Below, piece by piece: positions 41,705 to 50,880 of a stretch of DNA of 64,000 nucleotides. Source of the stretch: JACVRW01 sp963733885 (GTDB lineage Bacteria; Actinomycetota; Thermoleophilia; Solirubrobacterales; Thermoleophilaceae). Position 1 is the first letter of the stretch. Every line of letters starts with the position of its first letter. Location: positions 248,001-312,000 of the forward strand of contig CAVTES010000007.1 in NCBI GenBank assembly GCA_963733885.1, in the 5' to 3' direction. The notes under the pieces were generated by a model. The model made no database searches. It saw only the letters and a list, made by a program, of their open reading frames with translations, and was not told where the DNA came from. The position numbers were made by a program, and so were the translations under genes.

Positions 41705-42745
41705 ATGACGGCCGCGCTGGCCGCGCTCGGGCTGCTCTGGGCGCAGCAGCTCGCGCCCGCCCCGCCCGTGCACTTCACCGTCGCCGCGAGCGGCGACTTC
41801 CTGATCCACACGCCCGTCGCGGCGCAGGCGCTCGCTGAGGGTGGCGGCCGGCGCCACGACTTCCGGCCGTTGTTCCGGCCGGTCCGCCGCCACATCGCCG
41901 GAGCGGACCTGGCGCTCTGCCACGTGGAGACGCCGCTGGTTCCGGGGCCCGTGCTGGGCTATCCGAGCTTCCGCACTCCGCCGTCGCTGGCCCACGCCAT
42001 CCGTGCCACCGGGTGGGATGCATGCAGCACGGCGTCGAACCACTCGCTCGACGCAGGGCAGCACGGCGTGCGCACTACGCTCGCTGCGCTCGACCGGGCC
42101 GGCGTCCCGCACTCCGGCACGGCGCGGTCCGCCCGCGGCGCGCGCCGCGCGCCGATCCTCCGGGTGAAGGGCGTGCGGATCGCCTTCCTGTCATACACGG
42201 CGGTGTCGAACGGCCAGGCAGTGCCGCATCCGTGGAGCGTCGCCTGGGCGAGCGCACCGCGCATCCTTCGCGACGCCCGCCGGGCGCGCCGGCGGGGCGC
42301 CGACACCGCAATCGTGAACCTGCACTGGGGCGACGAGTACAGCCAGGCGATCTCGCCGTCGCAATGGGCGCTCGCCAAGCGGCTGACCCGCTCGCCGGCA
42401 ATAAGCGCGATCGTGGGCCAGCACGCTCACGTAGTGCAGCCGATCCGCCGGGTGAACGGAAAGCCGGTGGTGTTCGGCGAGGGCAACCTGATCTCGAACC
42501 AGACGGCCGCCTGCTGCCCGGCCGCCTCGCAGGACGGTCTGATCGCGCTGATCCGCTTCACGGCCCGGGACGGCCGGGTGCGGGCGCGCCGAGTGCGCTA
42601 CGTACCGACATGGGTGCGCCACCCGGACTACCGCGTGGTCCCCGCGGCACGCGGAAGCGCCTCATGGCGCAGGACGATCTCAGTCGCCGGCACCAAAGGG
42701 GTCAGACCCCTTGAGTCGGGGGCACTCAGGGGGTCTGACCCCTAG
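41705..42745 (+). CDS. CapA-family metallophosphatase-like protein
   Basis: A 346-residue protein with a likely N-terminal signal peptide (MTAALAALGLLWAQQLAPAP). The CapA/PgsA-like core follows: FTVAASGDFLIHTPVA, ADLALCHVETPLVP, DACSTASNHSLDAGQHGV, IAFLSYTAVSNG, IVNLHWGDEY, IVGQHAHVVQPIRRV and VVFGEGNLISN. The family is linked to surface poly-gamma-glutamate but acts as a phosphoesterase fold. Its last codons (TKGVRPLESGALRGSDP) and stop lie inside two palindromes, which suggests the 3' end was altered by their insertion. Confidence 0.88.
   Translation: MTAALAALGLLWAQQLAPAPPVHFTVAASGDFLIHTPVAAQALAEGGGRRHDFRPLFRPVRRHIAGADLALCHVETPLVPGPVLGYPSFRTPPSLAHAIRATGWDACSTASNHSLDAGQHGVRTTLAALDRAGVPHSGTARSARGARRAPILRVKGVRIAFLSYTAVSNGQAVPHPWSVAWASAPRILRDARRARRRGADTAIVNLHWGDEYSQAISPSQWALAKRLTRSPAISAIVGQHAHVVQPIRRVNGKPVVFGEGNLISNQTAACCPAASQDGLIALIRFTARDGRVRARRVRYVPTWVRHPDYRVVPAARGSASWRRTISVAGTKGVRPLESGALRGSDP
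42696..42742. terminator. Paired GGGGTC-GACCCC palindromes between convergent genes
   Basis: AAGGGGTCAGACCCCTT (42696-42712) and GGGGGTCTGACCCC (42729-42742) are palindromes related to the one at 26003. A third partial copy, GACCCCTAGGG, follows directly. They sit at the junction of the convergent CapA-like and S8 peptidase genes and cover the end of the former. A bidirectional terminator or REP-like role is likely. Confidence 0.65.
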
Positions 42746-42754
42746 GGCTGACCC

Positions 42755-44461
42755 CTAGGGCCGGAGCAGGATGCCCACCCTCACGGTGCGGGCGTTGCCC
42801 GAAGGATCGGTGGCCCGCACCACGAGCGTCGCCCGCGTCGGCGCCGCGGCGCGCAGCCGAGCGCGCCCGGCGACGGGCACGCGAACGACTACCCGCCGGC
42901 CGGCGCCGGCGAGGATCGACCTCGGCCCGGCGCCCACGATCACTCGCCCCCGCACCCGGAGCCGCAGGCGGGCGGAGCACGCCTCCGAGCAGCGAAGGCG
43001 GACCGCGAGCCCGCGCCGCAGCAACGCTCCTACGCGCTTGCGGCGGGCCACGCGGACCGACAGCCGGGGCGGCACACGGTCGCGTACCGCGAGCGGCTGC
43101 GCCGCCACGGGCGGCGGCGGCTGCGCGGTCGACATGGGCGCGGGGCCCAGCAGCATCCGCAGCGAGGTCAGGACGTTCAGCCGGCCTCCGGTCACCGTCC
43201 GCCCGCTGAACCCGGGCCGGGCGTCGGTGCCCGTGAGGAGCGCGGACCCTACGGCCGATGCCGACGCGCTCGGGGCCGCCGCCCACAGCAGCGCAGCCGC
43301 GCCGGACACGTGGGGCGCCGCCATCGAGGTCCCGTCCAACCACTCGTAGCTCACGCCCGGCGTGGTGCTCAGGATGTCGACGCCCGGGGCCCCGAGGTCG
43401 ACCGAGCGCGCGCCGAAGTTCGAGAAGGCCGGCATCCGGTCCCGGTTGTCGGATGCCGCGACGCAGACCAGGTTGGGCACCGGGTACGCGCAGGGGCACA
43501 CCGGGGCCCGGTCGTTGTCGTCGCCGATGCCATCGAACCCCCGTTGCCGGCCGCCGCGACGAAGAGCAGCCCCGGAAGGGCCGCGATGGCGTCCTGTTCT
43601 GCACGGAACGCCCGCCCGGAGCCGAAGCTCAGGTTCACCACTCTCGCGCCCTCCGCGGCAGCGTAGGCGTAAGCCGAGATCGCATCGGCGACCGTGCCCC
43701 CGCCGTCGGCGTTGAACACGCGCAGGGGCATCAGCGGGCTGTGGTCCGCGACGCCCGCCACGCCGATCGCGTTGCCGCGCCGCGCACCGATCGTGCCAGC
43801 GATGTGGGTGCTGTGGCCGTTCTCGTCCACGGGATTGGAGTCGTCGCCCACGAAGTCCCATCCGCGCCAGTCGTCGACGATCCCGTTGCCGTCGCCGTCG
43901 GCTCCGTTCGACTCCCGTCCCGAGCCGGACTCGCCCGGATTGCGCCATGCGTTCGGCGCGAGATCGGGGTGACTGCCGTCCATGCCCGAATCGACCACGG
44001 CGACCACGGCGCCGGCCCCCAGCGCCACGTCCCAGGCATCGGCGGCGTCCGTGTCCGCGTCCTGGGTGCCGGTGGTGCCGATGATCTGGCCTGTGTTCTC
44101 CATGCCCCAGAGCTGCGGGAAGAGGGGGATCGTTCGGCCGCAGGAAGAGGCGGCGAGTGACGTTCGGCTCGGCGTAGAGCACGCCGTTCTCGCGCTCAAG
44201 TGCCCCGCTGGGCCGCGACCGCGGACCGACCGGGTACCGCGCTCAGCACCTGCATTCCGCCGATGGGAAGCGTGCGCTCGAGAGCGGTGCCCGTCTCATC
44301 CCGGATCGCCGTACGTTCGGCGGCCTTCAGGCCCGCTTCGAAGCGAACGATGATCTCGTTCGTGGCCTCTGCGCCCAGAGCCGGACAGGTCGCCCCCAGG
44401 CGACCACACCGACGACCGCGGCGGCGGCTGAGATTCCAGTGCGAAGGATGCGCTGCGTCAA
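42755..44461 (-). pseudogene. Secreted S8 (subtilisin-like) peptidase with several frameshifts
   Basis: Pieces of one gene in three frames. From a TTG near 44461: signal peptide (ILRTGISAAAAVVGVVA), I9-like propeptide (NEIIVRFEAGLKAAERTAIR, then NGVLYAEPNVTRR), Asp region (GAVVAVVDSGMDGSHPDLAP), His region (DENGHSTHIAGTIGA), and Ser region (WLDGTSMAAPHVSGAAALLW), then a C-terminal Arg-rich beta domain. Shifts are needed near the signal peptide, at the C-run near 44202, the G-run 44124-44128 and the C-run 43538-43542; three of these are homopolymers. All catalytic residues survive, so sequencing error is as likely as decay. Confidence 0.8.
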
Positions 44462-44511
44462 GGGGCTGCAGCAGGTTGCGGGCCCGGACCCCCGCAGGCT
44501 ATCAACGGCGA

Positions 44512-45735
44512 TCAGGCGAGAAAGCGGCCTTCTGCCTGGTGCCTTGGGCCCGCCGCCGCCCCCGACTCCTTCAGCGCCGCGATCTCCTCGTCGGAGTAGC
44601 CGAGCCCGGCCAGCACCTCGTCGGTGTGCTCGCCCAGGGCGGGGCCGGGCCCGGCCGGGGCGCCCGGGGTGCGCGACATCTTCACGGGCACCCCCAGCAG
44701 CTTCACGCCGCCGGTGCCGGGCTGGTCGAGCTCCACCACCATCTGCCGCGCCCGCACGAGCTCCGAGTCGAGCGCCTCGTCCAGGTCGAGCACGGGCTCC
44801 AGGCAGCAGTCGTTCTGCTCGGCGAACTCGTGCCACTCCGCGCGCGTGCGCTCGAGGAAGATGCGCTCCACCTCGGCGTGCGCCTCGGAGCCTGGCCGCT
44901 CGAACTGCTTCTCGACCAGGTCCTCGCGCCCAACTCCGCGGCACCAGGCCTGCCAGAACTTCGGCTCGAGCGCCCCGAGCGTTACCCAGCCGTCGCTGCA
45001 GGCGTAGGGGCGGTAGCACAGCAGCCGCCCGGCGAGCTCAAGGTCGCCGCGGCCCGGCGGCGCCCCGCCGCCCGCCAGGTGGGCCGCCGCCACCATGGCC
45101 AGCCAGGCGAGCGAGCCGTCGAACATGGACACGTCCACCAGCTGCCCCTCCCCGGTCTGATCTCGCGCGCGGAGCGCGGCGAGGATGCCGAAGGCGCCCA
45201 TGAGCGCCCCGCCCCCGATGTCCGCGATCTGGCCGGCGGACTGCACGGGCGGGCCACCCGCCTCGCCCGTCAGGCCGAGCAGCCCGTTGAGGCCGAGGTA
45301 GTTCATGTCGTGGCCCGAGCGGGCCGTGTACGGGCCGTCCTGCCCGTATCCGGTGATGGCGCAGTAGACGAGCGCGGGGTTCTCCTCGCGCATGCGCTCG
45401 TAGCCGACCCCGAGACGATCCATCACACCCGGGCGGAAGGACTCGAGCAGCACGTCGTACTCGCGCACCAGCTTCATCAGCACCTCGCGTCCGGCCTCCT
45501 CCTTCAGGTTCAGCCGGATCGACCGCTTGCCTCGATTCAGAGCAAGGAAGAGGGCCCCCTTCGCCGAGTCGTCGGCCCCCTCGTGGTAGGGCGGGGACCA
45601 GCGCACGTAGTCGCCCATCCCGGTGTCCTCGACCTTCAGGACCTCGGCGCCGAAATCCGCCAGCAGCAGAGAGCAGAAGCCCCCCGGCAGCAGCCGCGAG
45701 AGGTCCAGCACGCGAACGCCGGCGAGCGCGCTCAT
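44512..45735 (-). CDS. Class III (CaiB/BaiF-type) CoA-transferase
   Basis: A 407-residue family III CoA-transferase: VRVLDLSRLLPGGFCSLLLA, GAEVLKVEDTGMGDYVR, LNRGKRSIRLNL, ALVYCAITGYGQDGPYTA and the catalytic Asp in SGHDMNYLGLNGLLGLTG. It moves CoA between organic acids. ATG 45735 overlaps the BKACE stop (ATGA), making it the last of six linked minus-strand genes. It probably activates or disposes of a product of that set; alpha-methylacyl-CoA racemase is the related alternative. Confidence 0.9.
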   Translation of the reverse strand: MSALAGVRVLDLSRLLPGGFCSLLLADFGAEVLKVEDTGMGDYVRWSPPYHEGADDSAKGALFLALNRGKRSIRLNLKEEAGREVLMKLVREYDVLLESFRPGVMDRLGVGYERMREENPALVYCAITGYGQDGPYTARSGHDMNYLGLNGLLGLTGEAGGPPVQSAGQIADIGGGALMGAFGILAALRARDQTGEGQLVDVSMFDGSLAWLAMVAAAHLAGGGAPPGRGDLELAGRLLCYRPYACSDGWVTLGALEPKFWQAWCRGVGREDLVEKQFERPGSEAHAEVERIFLERTRAEWHEFAEQNDCCLEPVLDLDEALDSELVRARQMVVELDQPGTGGVKLLGVPVKMSRTPGAPAGPGPALGEHTDEVLAGLGYSDEEIAALKESGAAAGPRHQAEGRFLA

Positions 45736-46610
45736 CGCTTCGGCGTTCCCAGCAGCTCGCGCGCCTCGGCCACGCTCGCCACCCGGCGGCCGGCGTCCTC
45801 CACCATCCGCCGCGCGCGGGCGATCAGGTCCCCGTTCGAGTGGGCCATCTCGCCGTCCGGGAGGTAGAAGTTGTCCTCGAGGCCCACGCGCACGTTGCCC
45901 CCGAGGGCGGCGGCCGCCGCCACCAGCCGCCACTGGTCGCGGCTGATACCGATCACGCCCCAGTTGTTTGGCCCCTCGGCGCCGCCGGGGACCTGCTCGG
46001 CCATGTGCACCAGGTTCTTCGGAGTGGGCCGGATGCCGCCGTTCACGCCCATCACGCAGTCGATCTGGAGCGGCTCGGAGAGCAGGCCCATGTCGATCAG
46101 CGGGTCGAGGTTGGCCACGTGGCCCGAGTCGAAGCACTCGTGCTCGGGCCGGATGCCCAGCTCGTTCATCGCTGTGAGAAACGCGATGATCGTGTCGAAC
46201 GAGTTCTCGAACACCGCCTTGAAGACGAAGTCCTTCCGCCGCGCCGAGTACTTCGCGTAGTTCATCGAGCCCATGTTGAGCGCCGCCACGTCCGGGCGCA
46301 GCTCGCGCAGGTACTCGATCCGCTTCTCGACCGGAACGCCGATCGCGCCGGTCGAGTAGTTCACGATCACGTCGTCCACTGCGCCGAGGATCGCCTCGGT
46401 GATCGCGCGGAAGTCCTCCACCTCGTAGGACGGAACGCCCTCGGGCGTGCGCGCGTGGATGTGGATCATCGAGCAGCCCTCGTCCACGGCCCGCTTCGCC
46501 TCGGCCGCGTACTCCTCCGGCGTGTAGGGGATCGCCGGGCACTGCTCGCGGCTCGCCACGGCACCGGAGATCGAGCACGTGACGATGCAGGGGTCCTCGA
46601 AGCGGCTCAT
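45732..46610 (-). CDS. BKACE (DUF849) beta-keto acid cleavage enzyme
   Basis: A 292-residue BKACE-family TIM barrel: PCIVTCSISGAV, the Zn-binding HIHAR in CSMIHIHARTPEGVPSYEVE, VIVNYSTGAIG, and GNVRVGLEDNFYLPDG at the C-terminus. These enzymes split a beta-keto acid with acetyl-CoA to acetoacetate and a new CoA ester; the 3-keto-5-aminohexanoate enzyme of lysine fermentation is one member. The lysine-pathway partners are not nearby, so the substrate differs or is unknown. It overlaps the YdeI-like stop and the CoA-transferase start. Confidence 0.92.
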   Translation of the reverse strand: MSRFEDPCIVTCSISGAVASREQCPAIPYTPEEYAAEAKRAVDEGCSMIHIHARTPEGVPSYEVEDFRAITEAILGAVDDVIVNYSTGAIGVPVEKRIEYLRELRPDVAALNMGSMNYAKYSARRKDFVFKAVFENSFDTIIAFLTAMNELGIRPEHECFDSGHVANLDPLIDMGLLSEPLQIDCVMGVNGGIRPTPKNLVHMAEQVPGGAEGPNNWGVIGISRDQWRLVAAAAALGGNVRVGLEDNFYLPDGEMAHSNGDLIARARRMVEDAGRRVASVAEARELLGTPKR

Positions 46611-47176
46611 CGGCGCAGCGGCTTGATGTCCAGGCCGGCTGCCGAATCCTCGATCAGCTGGCCGAGGCGGCGCTCGCGGGTGTCCTCCCGCTTCGCGCTC
46701 ATCACCCAGTGAGCCGCGGTTCTCCGGTACCAGGGCGGCTTGGCGTCGAAGTACTCGGCTGCGGCATCGTTCGCGCGCAGCCGCTCCTCGTACTCGGTCG
46801 GCAGCCCGGCGTTCTCGCGCTCGAACGAGTACACACCGCTCCGGTCGTCTCCACGCCGCTCGAAGGCCGCGAGTCCGGCCGCCCTCATCAGGCCGGCCTC
46901 CGTGAGCTTGGCGACCTTGGCGATGTTGATCTTGCTCCAGTTGCTCCCCCGCCTCCGCGGCGTGAAGCGCTGCATGTACCGGTCCTCGTCAATGGCGTTC
47001 GCTCGGCCGTCGATCCAGCCGAAGCACAGCGCCTGGTCGACCGCCTCGGACCAGCTCATCGCGCGCTTTCCGGTGTGTTTCTTGTACATGCCGAGGTAGA
47101 CCTCGGACTCGGTCTCGTGATGCTCCTCGAGCCAGTCGTAGAACTCGCGGGGGGACTTGAAGAAGATCGGCTCCAT
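46607..47176 (-). CDS. YdeI/OmpD-associated family protein
   Basis: A 189-residue YdeI-like protein: FKSPREFYDWLEEHHETESE, MSWSEAVDQALCFGWIDGRA and RFTPRRRGSNWSKINIAKV are the family landmarks, followed by a short helical tail. Family members are bacteriocin- or stress-associated, without a proven activity. It lies inside an acyl-CoA operon, with stop/start overlap to BKACE, and 26 bp after the carboxyltransferase, so it may only be co-transcribed. Confidence 0.85.
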   Translation of the reverse strand: MEPIFFKSPREFYDWLEEHHETESEVYLGMYKKHTGKRAMSWSEAVDQALCFGWIDGRANAIDEDRYMQRFTPRRRGSNWSKINIAKVAKLTEAGLMRAAGLAAFERRGDDRSGVYSFERENAGLPTEYEERLRANDAAAEYFDAKPPWYRRTAAHWVMSAKREDTRERRLGQLIEDSAAGLDIKPLRR

Positions 47177-47202
47177 ATTGCCCGCCGTTCACGCGGCCGG
47201 CA

Positions 47203-48792
47203 CTACACCGGCATCACGCCGTGCCTCTTCCACGGCCGCTGCACGCGCTTCGTCTCCGCCATCTCGAGGGCGCGGATCACCGTCGGCCGCGTCTCGCGCG
47301 GGTCGATGATGTCGTCGATCAGTGCGTTGCCCGCCGCGATGTAGGGGTCGATCGTCCTGCGGATGCCCTCGATCATCTCCGCGCGCGCCGCGTCCGGGTC
47401 ATCGGAGGCCTCGATCTGCTTGCGGAAGATGATGTTGACGGCGCCCTCGGGACCCATCACCGAGATCTCCGCCGACGGCCAGGCCACGATCAGGTCGGGC
47501 TCGTAGGCCTTGCCGCACATCACGTAGTAGCCGGCCCCGTAGGCCTTCCGTATCACCACCGTCACCTTCGGCACGGTCGCGCGCGAGACCGCATAGAGCA
47601 TCTTCGCGCCGTGCCGGATGATGCCGGCCTGCTCGACCTTGGTTCCGACCATGAAGCCGGGCACGTCCATCAGGAAGAGCAGCGGGATCCGGTAGGCGTC
47701 GCAGAGGTTGATGAACCGAGCGGCCTTGTCGGCCGAGTCGTTCTCGAGGATGCCGCCGAGGTGCTTGGGCTGGTTGGCCACGATGCCGACCGGGCGCCCT
47801 CCCATCCGCGCGAACGCCGTGATGATCGTCCGCGCCCAGCGCGGCTTCATATCGAACCACTGGCCGTCATCGGCGATCAGCCGGATCACGTCGTACATGT
47901 CGTACGGCTTGCGCGGCGAATCGGGCAGCACGTCGAGCAGGTCGGCCTCCATCCGGTCCGCGGGATCGGCCGGCTCGCGGCGCGGAGGCGGCTGCTCGCA
48001 GTTCTGCGGGAAGAAGGAGAGGTAGTCCTTGATCGCCCGGATGCAGTCCTCGTCCGATTCGACCTCCAGGTCGCCGACTCCCGATACGCGTGTATGGATG
48101 CGCGAGCCGCCCAGCTCCTCCTGGGTCACGTCCTCCCCGGTCACGGCCTTCGTGAGGTGCGGGCCGGCCAGCGCCATCGAGCCGCGGCCCTTGACCATGG
48201 GGACGAAGTCCGCGAGCCCGGGTATGTACGCGGTGCCGGCTGCGCAGGGGCCCATCAGCGCCGCGACCTGGGGGATCACGCCGCTGGCCACGACCTCCTC
48301 GCGGAACAGGTGGCCCGAGCCGGCGAACAGGGATCCGGCGGCCTCCTGGATGCGCGCCCCTGCCGAGTCGAGCAGCCAGATCATCGGGATGCGCTTGCCG
48401 AGGGCAAGGTCACGCAGGCGCGACACCTTGAGCTCGCCCGTCATCCCCATCGAGCCCGCCATGACGGTGAAGTCGTACGCCGCCACGGCCACGAGGCGGC
48501 CGTCGACCTTGCCGTAGCCCGTGACCACACCGTCGGCCGGGGCGTCCTTGTCCTCCATGGCGCGCTGCGAGAAGTGCGGACGGGCGTGGATGCCGAGCTC
48601 GACGAACGTGTCCGGGTCGATCAGGAGCGCCAGCCGCTCCCGGGCGGTCAGCTTGCCCTGCTCGTGCTGGCGCGCGATCTTCTCCTCGCCGCCGCCGAGG
48701 CGCGCCGTCTCCCGTCGTGCGTGCAGGTCGTCCACCAGCGAGCGGAGCGGCGGCCGGGGCACGAGCGTGTCGGAGGCGGCTCTCTGGGCCAT
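47203..48792 (-). CDS. Acyl-CoA carboxylase, carboxyltransferase (beta) subunit
   Basis: A 529-residue biotin-dependent carboxyltransferase: GKLTARERLALLIDPDTFVE, MAGSMGMTGELKVSRL, IWLLDSAGARIQEAAG, SMALAGPHLTKAVTGED, MDVPGFMVGTKVEQAGII and KVTVVIRKAYGAGYYVMCGK. It resembles propionyl-, methylmalonyl- or methylcrotonyl-CoA carboxylase beta chains. No alpha (biotin carboxylase) gene is in the window. Its ATG overlaps the arginase-fold stop (TGATG), so it belongs to the 50401-44512 set. Confidence 0.92.
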   Translation of the reverse strand: MAQRAASDTLVPRPPLRSLVDDLHARRETARLGGGEEKIARQHEQGKLTARERLALLIDPDTFVELGIHARPHFSQRAMEDKDAPADGVVTGYGKVDGRLVAVAAYDFTVMAGSMGMTGELKVSRLRDLALGKRIPMIWLLDSAGARIQEAAGSLFAGSGHLFREEVVASGVIPQVAALMGPCAAGTAYIPGLADFVPMVKGRGSMALAGPHLTKAVTGEDVTQEELGGSRIHTRVSGVGDLEVESDEDCIRAIKDYLSFFPQNCEQPPPRREPADPADRMEADLLDVLPDSPRKPYDMYDVIRLIADDGQWFDMKPRWARTIITAFARMGGRPVGIVANQPKHLGGILENDSADKAARFINLCDAYRIPLLFLMDVPGFMVGTKVEQAGIIRHGAKMLYAVSRATVPKVTVVIRKAYGAGYYVMCGKAYEPDLIVAWPSAEISVMGPEGAVNIIFRKQIEASDDPDAARAEMIEGIRRTIDPYIAAGNALIDDIIDPRETRPTVIRALEMAETKRVQRPWKRHGVMPV

Positions 48793-49619
48793 CAGCGCGA
48801 CAGCCGGTCGAGCAGCGGGTCGAGTACGCGCATCGCAGTCTCGGCCATGTCGGCCCGGTCGTCCTCGTCCTCGGGTGCCTCGAAGGCCGTGATCTCGAGG
48901 CCGACGAGCTCGGAGTCATCGGCCACGGCCTCCATCAGGTCGTAGAGCTTGTCCGAGGAGAGCCCGCCCGGGGCCGGCACCGCGGCGGGGAACTCCTCCG
49001 GGTCGAGCACGTCGAGGTCGAGGTGCACGAACGCGGGCGCGCCGTCGAGCGCGTTCTTCACCGCTACCAGCGTCTCCACAACGCTCGCCCCGATCACCGT
49101 CGCGGAGCTCCGCTCGAGCAGCTTGCGCTCGCCGTCGTCGAGGTCGCGCACGCCGGCGAGCACCACCTGCTCCGGCTCGATCGTCTCGCCGAGCCCAGCG
49201 TCCCACTCCCCGCACGCGCCGGCGAGGCACATGCCGCCGAGGTAGCCGCTGCCCGTGGTGTCGGGTGTGTTGTAGTCGCCGTGGGCGTCGAGCCACAGCA
49301 CCCTGGCATCCGGGCGGTGGCGCAGCGCGGCGGGCAGCGTCGTCACCGAGATCGAGCAGTCCGCGGCGGCGATCACCGGCACGCGGCCGTCGGCGAGCGC
49401 GTCGTCCACCTGGCCGCCCGCCTCGAGCAGGCATCCGCGCGACTCGCGCAGGTCTTCGTCGAAGCGTGTCTCGCGCGGCTCGGCGGCGCTGCCGATCGTG
49501 CGGGGCTCGACGCCGAGCCGCTTGCCGATCAGCGGCGCGATTGTCTGGGCGCCGCGCACGGCGCCGGGCGTGCGGTCGGAGGTGCGGCAGCAGAGGGCGA
49601 CGAGCGATATATCTGTCAC
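48792..49619 (-). CDS. Arginase-fold protein with a metal-ligand substitution
   Basis: A 275-residue ureohydrolase-fold protein: VPVIAAADCSISVTTLPA, ARVLWLDAHGDYNTPDTTGS and FVHLDLDVLDPEEFP. The DxHxD and DxD metal ligands are present, but the usual GGDHS (first Mn-binding His) reads AADCS, so that His is Cys. This may change metal or activity. GTG 49619 overlaps the enoyl-CoA hydratase stop, and its own stop overlaps the carboxyltransferase ATG; a role in that pathway is open. Agmatinase/formiminoglutamase names are not justified. Confidence 0.8.
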   Translation of the reverse strand: MTDISLVALCCRTSDRTPGAVRGAQTIAPLIGKRLGVEPRTIGSAAEPRETRFDEDLRESRGCLLEAGGQVDDALADGRVPVIAAADCSISVTTLPAALRHRPDARVLWLDAHGDYNTPDTTGSGYLGGMCLAGACGEWDAGLGETIEPEQVVLAGVRDLDDGERKLLERSSATVIGASVVETLVAVKNALDGAPAFVHLDLDVLDPEEFPAAVPAPGGLSSDKLYDLMEAVADDSELVGLEITAFEAPEDEDDRADMAETAMRVLDPLLDRLSR

Positions 49620-50401
49620 CTGCCACTCCAGACCGGATCGCGCTTCTCGAAGAAGGCCGTCACGCCCTCCTGGATGTCGTCGGTGGTGAATGCGATCGAC
49701 AGCTGCGCGCGCAGGTAGTCGAGCGCCTCCTCGAATGGCATGTCGAGCTGGCGGTACATGGCCTGCTTGCCGAGCCTCATCAACACCGGCGACTTGGCGG
49801 CCAGCTTCACTGCCCAGTCGTCGACGGCGGCTTGCAGCTCGGCGGCCGGCACCACGCGGTTCACAATGCCGGCCTCGCGCGCCTCCTCCGCAGAGATGCG
49901 CTCGCCAAGCAGCAGCAGCTCGTTCGTCTTCTTGCGCGGCACGTTTCGGTAGATCAGGGCCATGATCATGAACGGGAAGACGCCCACGTTGATCTCCGGG
50001 GTGCCGAAGGTGGCGGCGTCGCTCGCGACGATCAGGTCGCAGCACAGCGCCAGCCCCAGCGCGCCGGCGAGGACGTGCCCGTTCGCCGCGCAGATCGTCG
50101 GCTTGCCGAGCGCCATGACCGTCCGGAACAGGCGCGGGAAGGCCTCTGTGCCGAAATGCTTGTGCACGGGCGCCACGTCGGCCGCGAACTGGTCGAGCGA
50201 GGCCCCCGCCGAGAAGACCCGCTCGTGCGACGAGGTGAGCACGACGCAGCGCACGCGCTCGTCGTCGCGCGCGGATTCGAATGCGTCGGTGAGGTCCGTG
50301 AGCAGCGCGTCCGACAGCGCGTTGCGGTTGTCCGGCGTGTTGAGCGTGACGGTCGCTACCCCGTCGTCGCGGACGTCGTAGAGAATCGTCTCGTAGGACA
50401 C
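49616..50401 (-). CDS. Enoyl-CoA hydratase/isomerase
   Basis: A 261-residue crotonase-family enzyme from GTG 50401: ATVTLNTPDNRNALSDALLT, VVLTSSHERVFSAGASLDQF (CoA oxyanion strand), CAANGHVLAGALGLALCCDL and the C-terminal RISAEEAREAGIVNRVVPA. The position of the first catalytic Glu of E. coli-type hydratases holds LAGALGLALC, so a different reaction such as isomerisation or hydrolysis is possible. First gene of the six-gene minus-strand set; divergent from the UspA gene. Confidence 0.88.
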   Translation of the reverse strand: MSYETILYDVRDDGVATVTLNTPDNRNALSDALLTDLTDAFESARDDERVRCVVLTSSHERVFSAGASLDQFAADVAPVHKHFGTEAFPRLFRTVMALGKPTICAANGHVLAGALGLALCCDLIVASDAATFGTPEINVGVFPFMIMALIYRNVPRKKTNELLLLGERISAEEAREAGIVNRVVPAAELQAAVDDWAVKLAAKSPVLMRLGKQAMYRQLDMPFEEALDYLRAQLSIAFTTDDIQEGVTAFFEKRDPVWSGR

Positions 50402-50434
50402 GCGGCGATTTCTACTACGGAGGGAACGGCAAGC

Positions 50435-50860
50435 ATGTTCACGACGGTTGTGGTCGGCACGAACTGGTCGGAGACAGCCGAGGTCGCCTTCATGAAGGCG
50501 CTCGACCTCACGCGCGCGGGAGACGGCCGCCTGCACGTGGTCACGGCGAACCCGCCGTCGCCGCCGCCGGCCTCCGGTCGTGCGGCCGGAGCGAGCGGAG
50601 GCCGCTCGCTCGGGCCCGACTTCCAGGCCGACGTCGTGCTCGAGCGCACGCTGGACCGGCTCGGCGCGAACGACGTGGACGTGCAGCAGCACACGATGTC
50701 GGCGGATCCCGGCGACGCCATCCTCGCGGTGGCCGAGCAGGTCGGCGCCGACCTGATCGTGGTGGGAAACCAGGGTATGCACCGCCGCGTGCTCGGCAGC
50801 ATCCCGAACACGGTCTCGCACCGCGCGACCTGCGACGTGCTGATCGTGCAGACCGGCTGA
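50435..50860 (+). CDS. Universal stress protein (UspA family)
   Basis: A 141-residue single UspA domain from ATG 50435, with GGAGGG 11 nt upstream: TVVVGTNWSETAEVAFMKAL, then ADLIVVGNQGMHRRVLGSIP and NTVSHRATCDVLIVQTG, the ATP-binding Gly pattern G-x2-G-x9-G. The first segment carries NWS in place of the usual DGS. A second UspA protein follows 20 bp downstream. The two probably come from an old tandem duplication. Confidence 0.92.
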   Translation: MFTTVVVGTNWSETAEVAFMKALDLTRAGDGRLHVVTANPPSPPPASGRAAGASGGRSLGPDFQADVVLERTLDRLGANDVDVQQHTMSADPGDAILAVAEQVGADLIVVGNQGMHRRVLGSIPNTVSHRATCDVLIVQTG

Positions 50861-50880
50861 ATCCGGCTAGATTGCGACCC

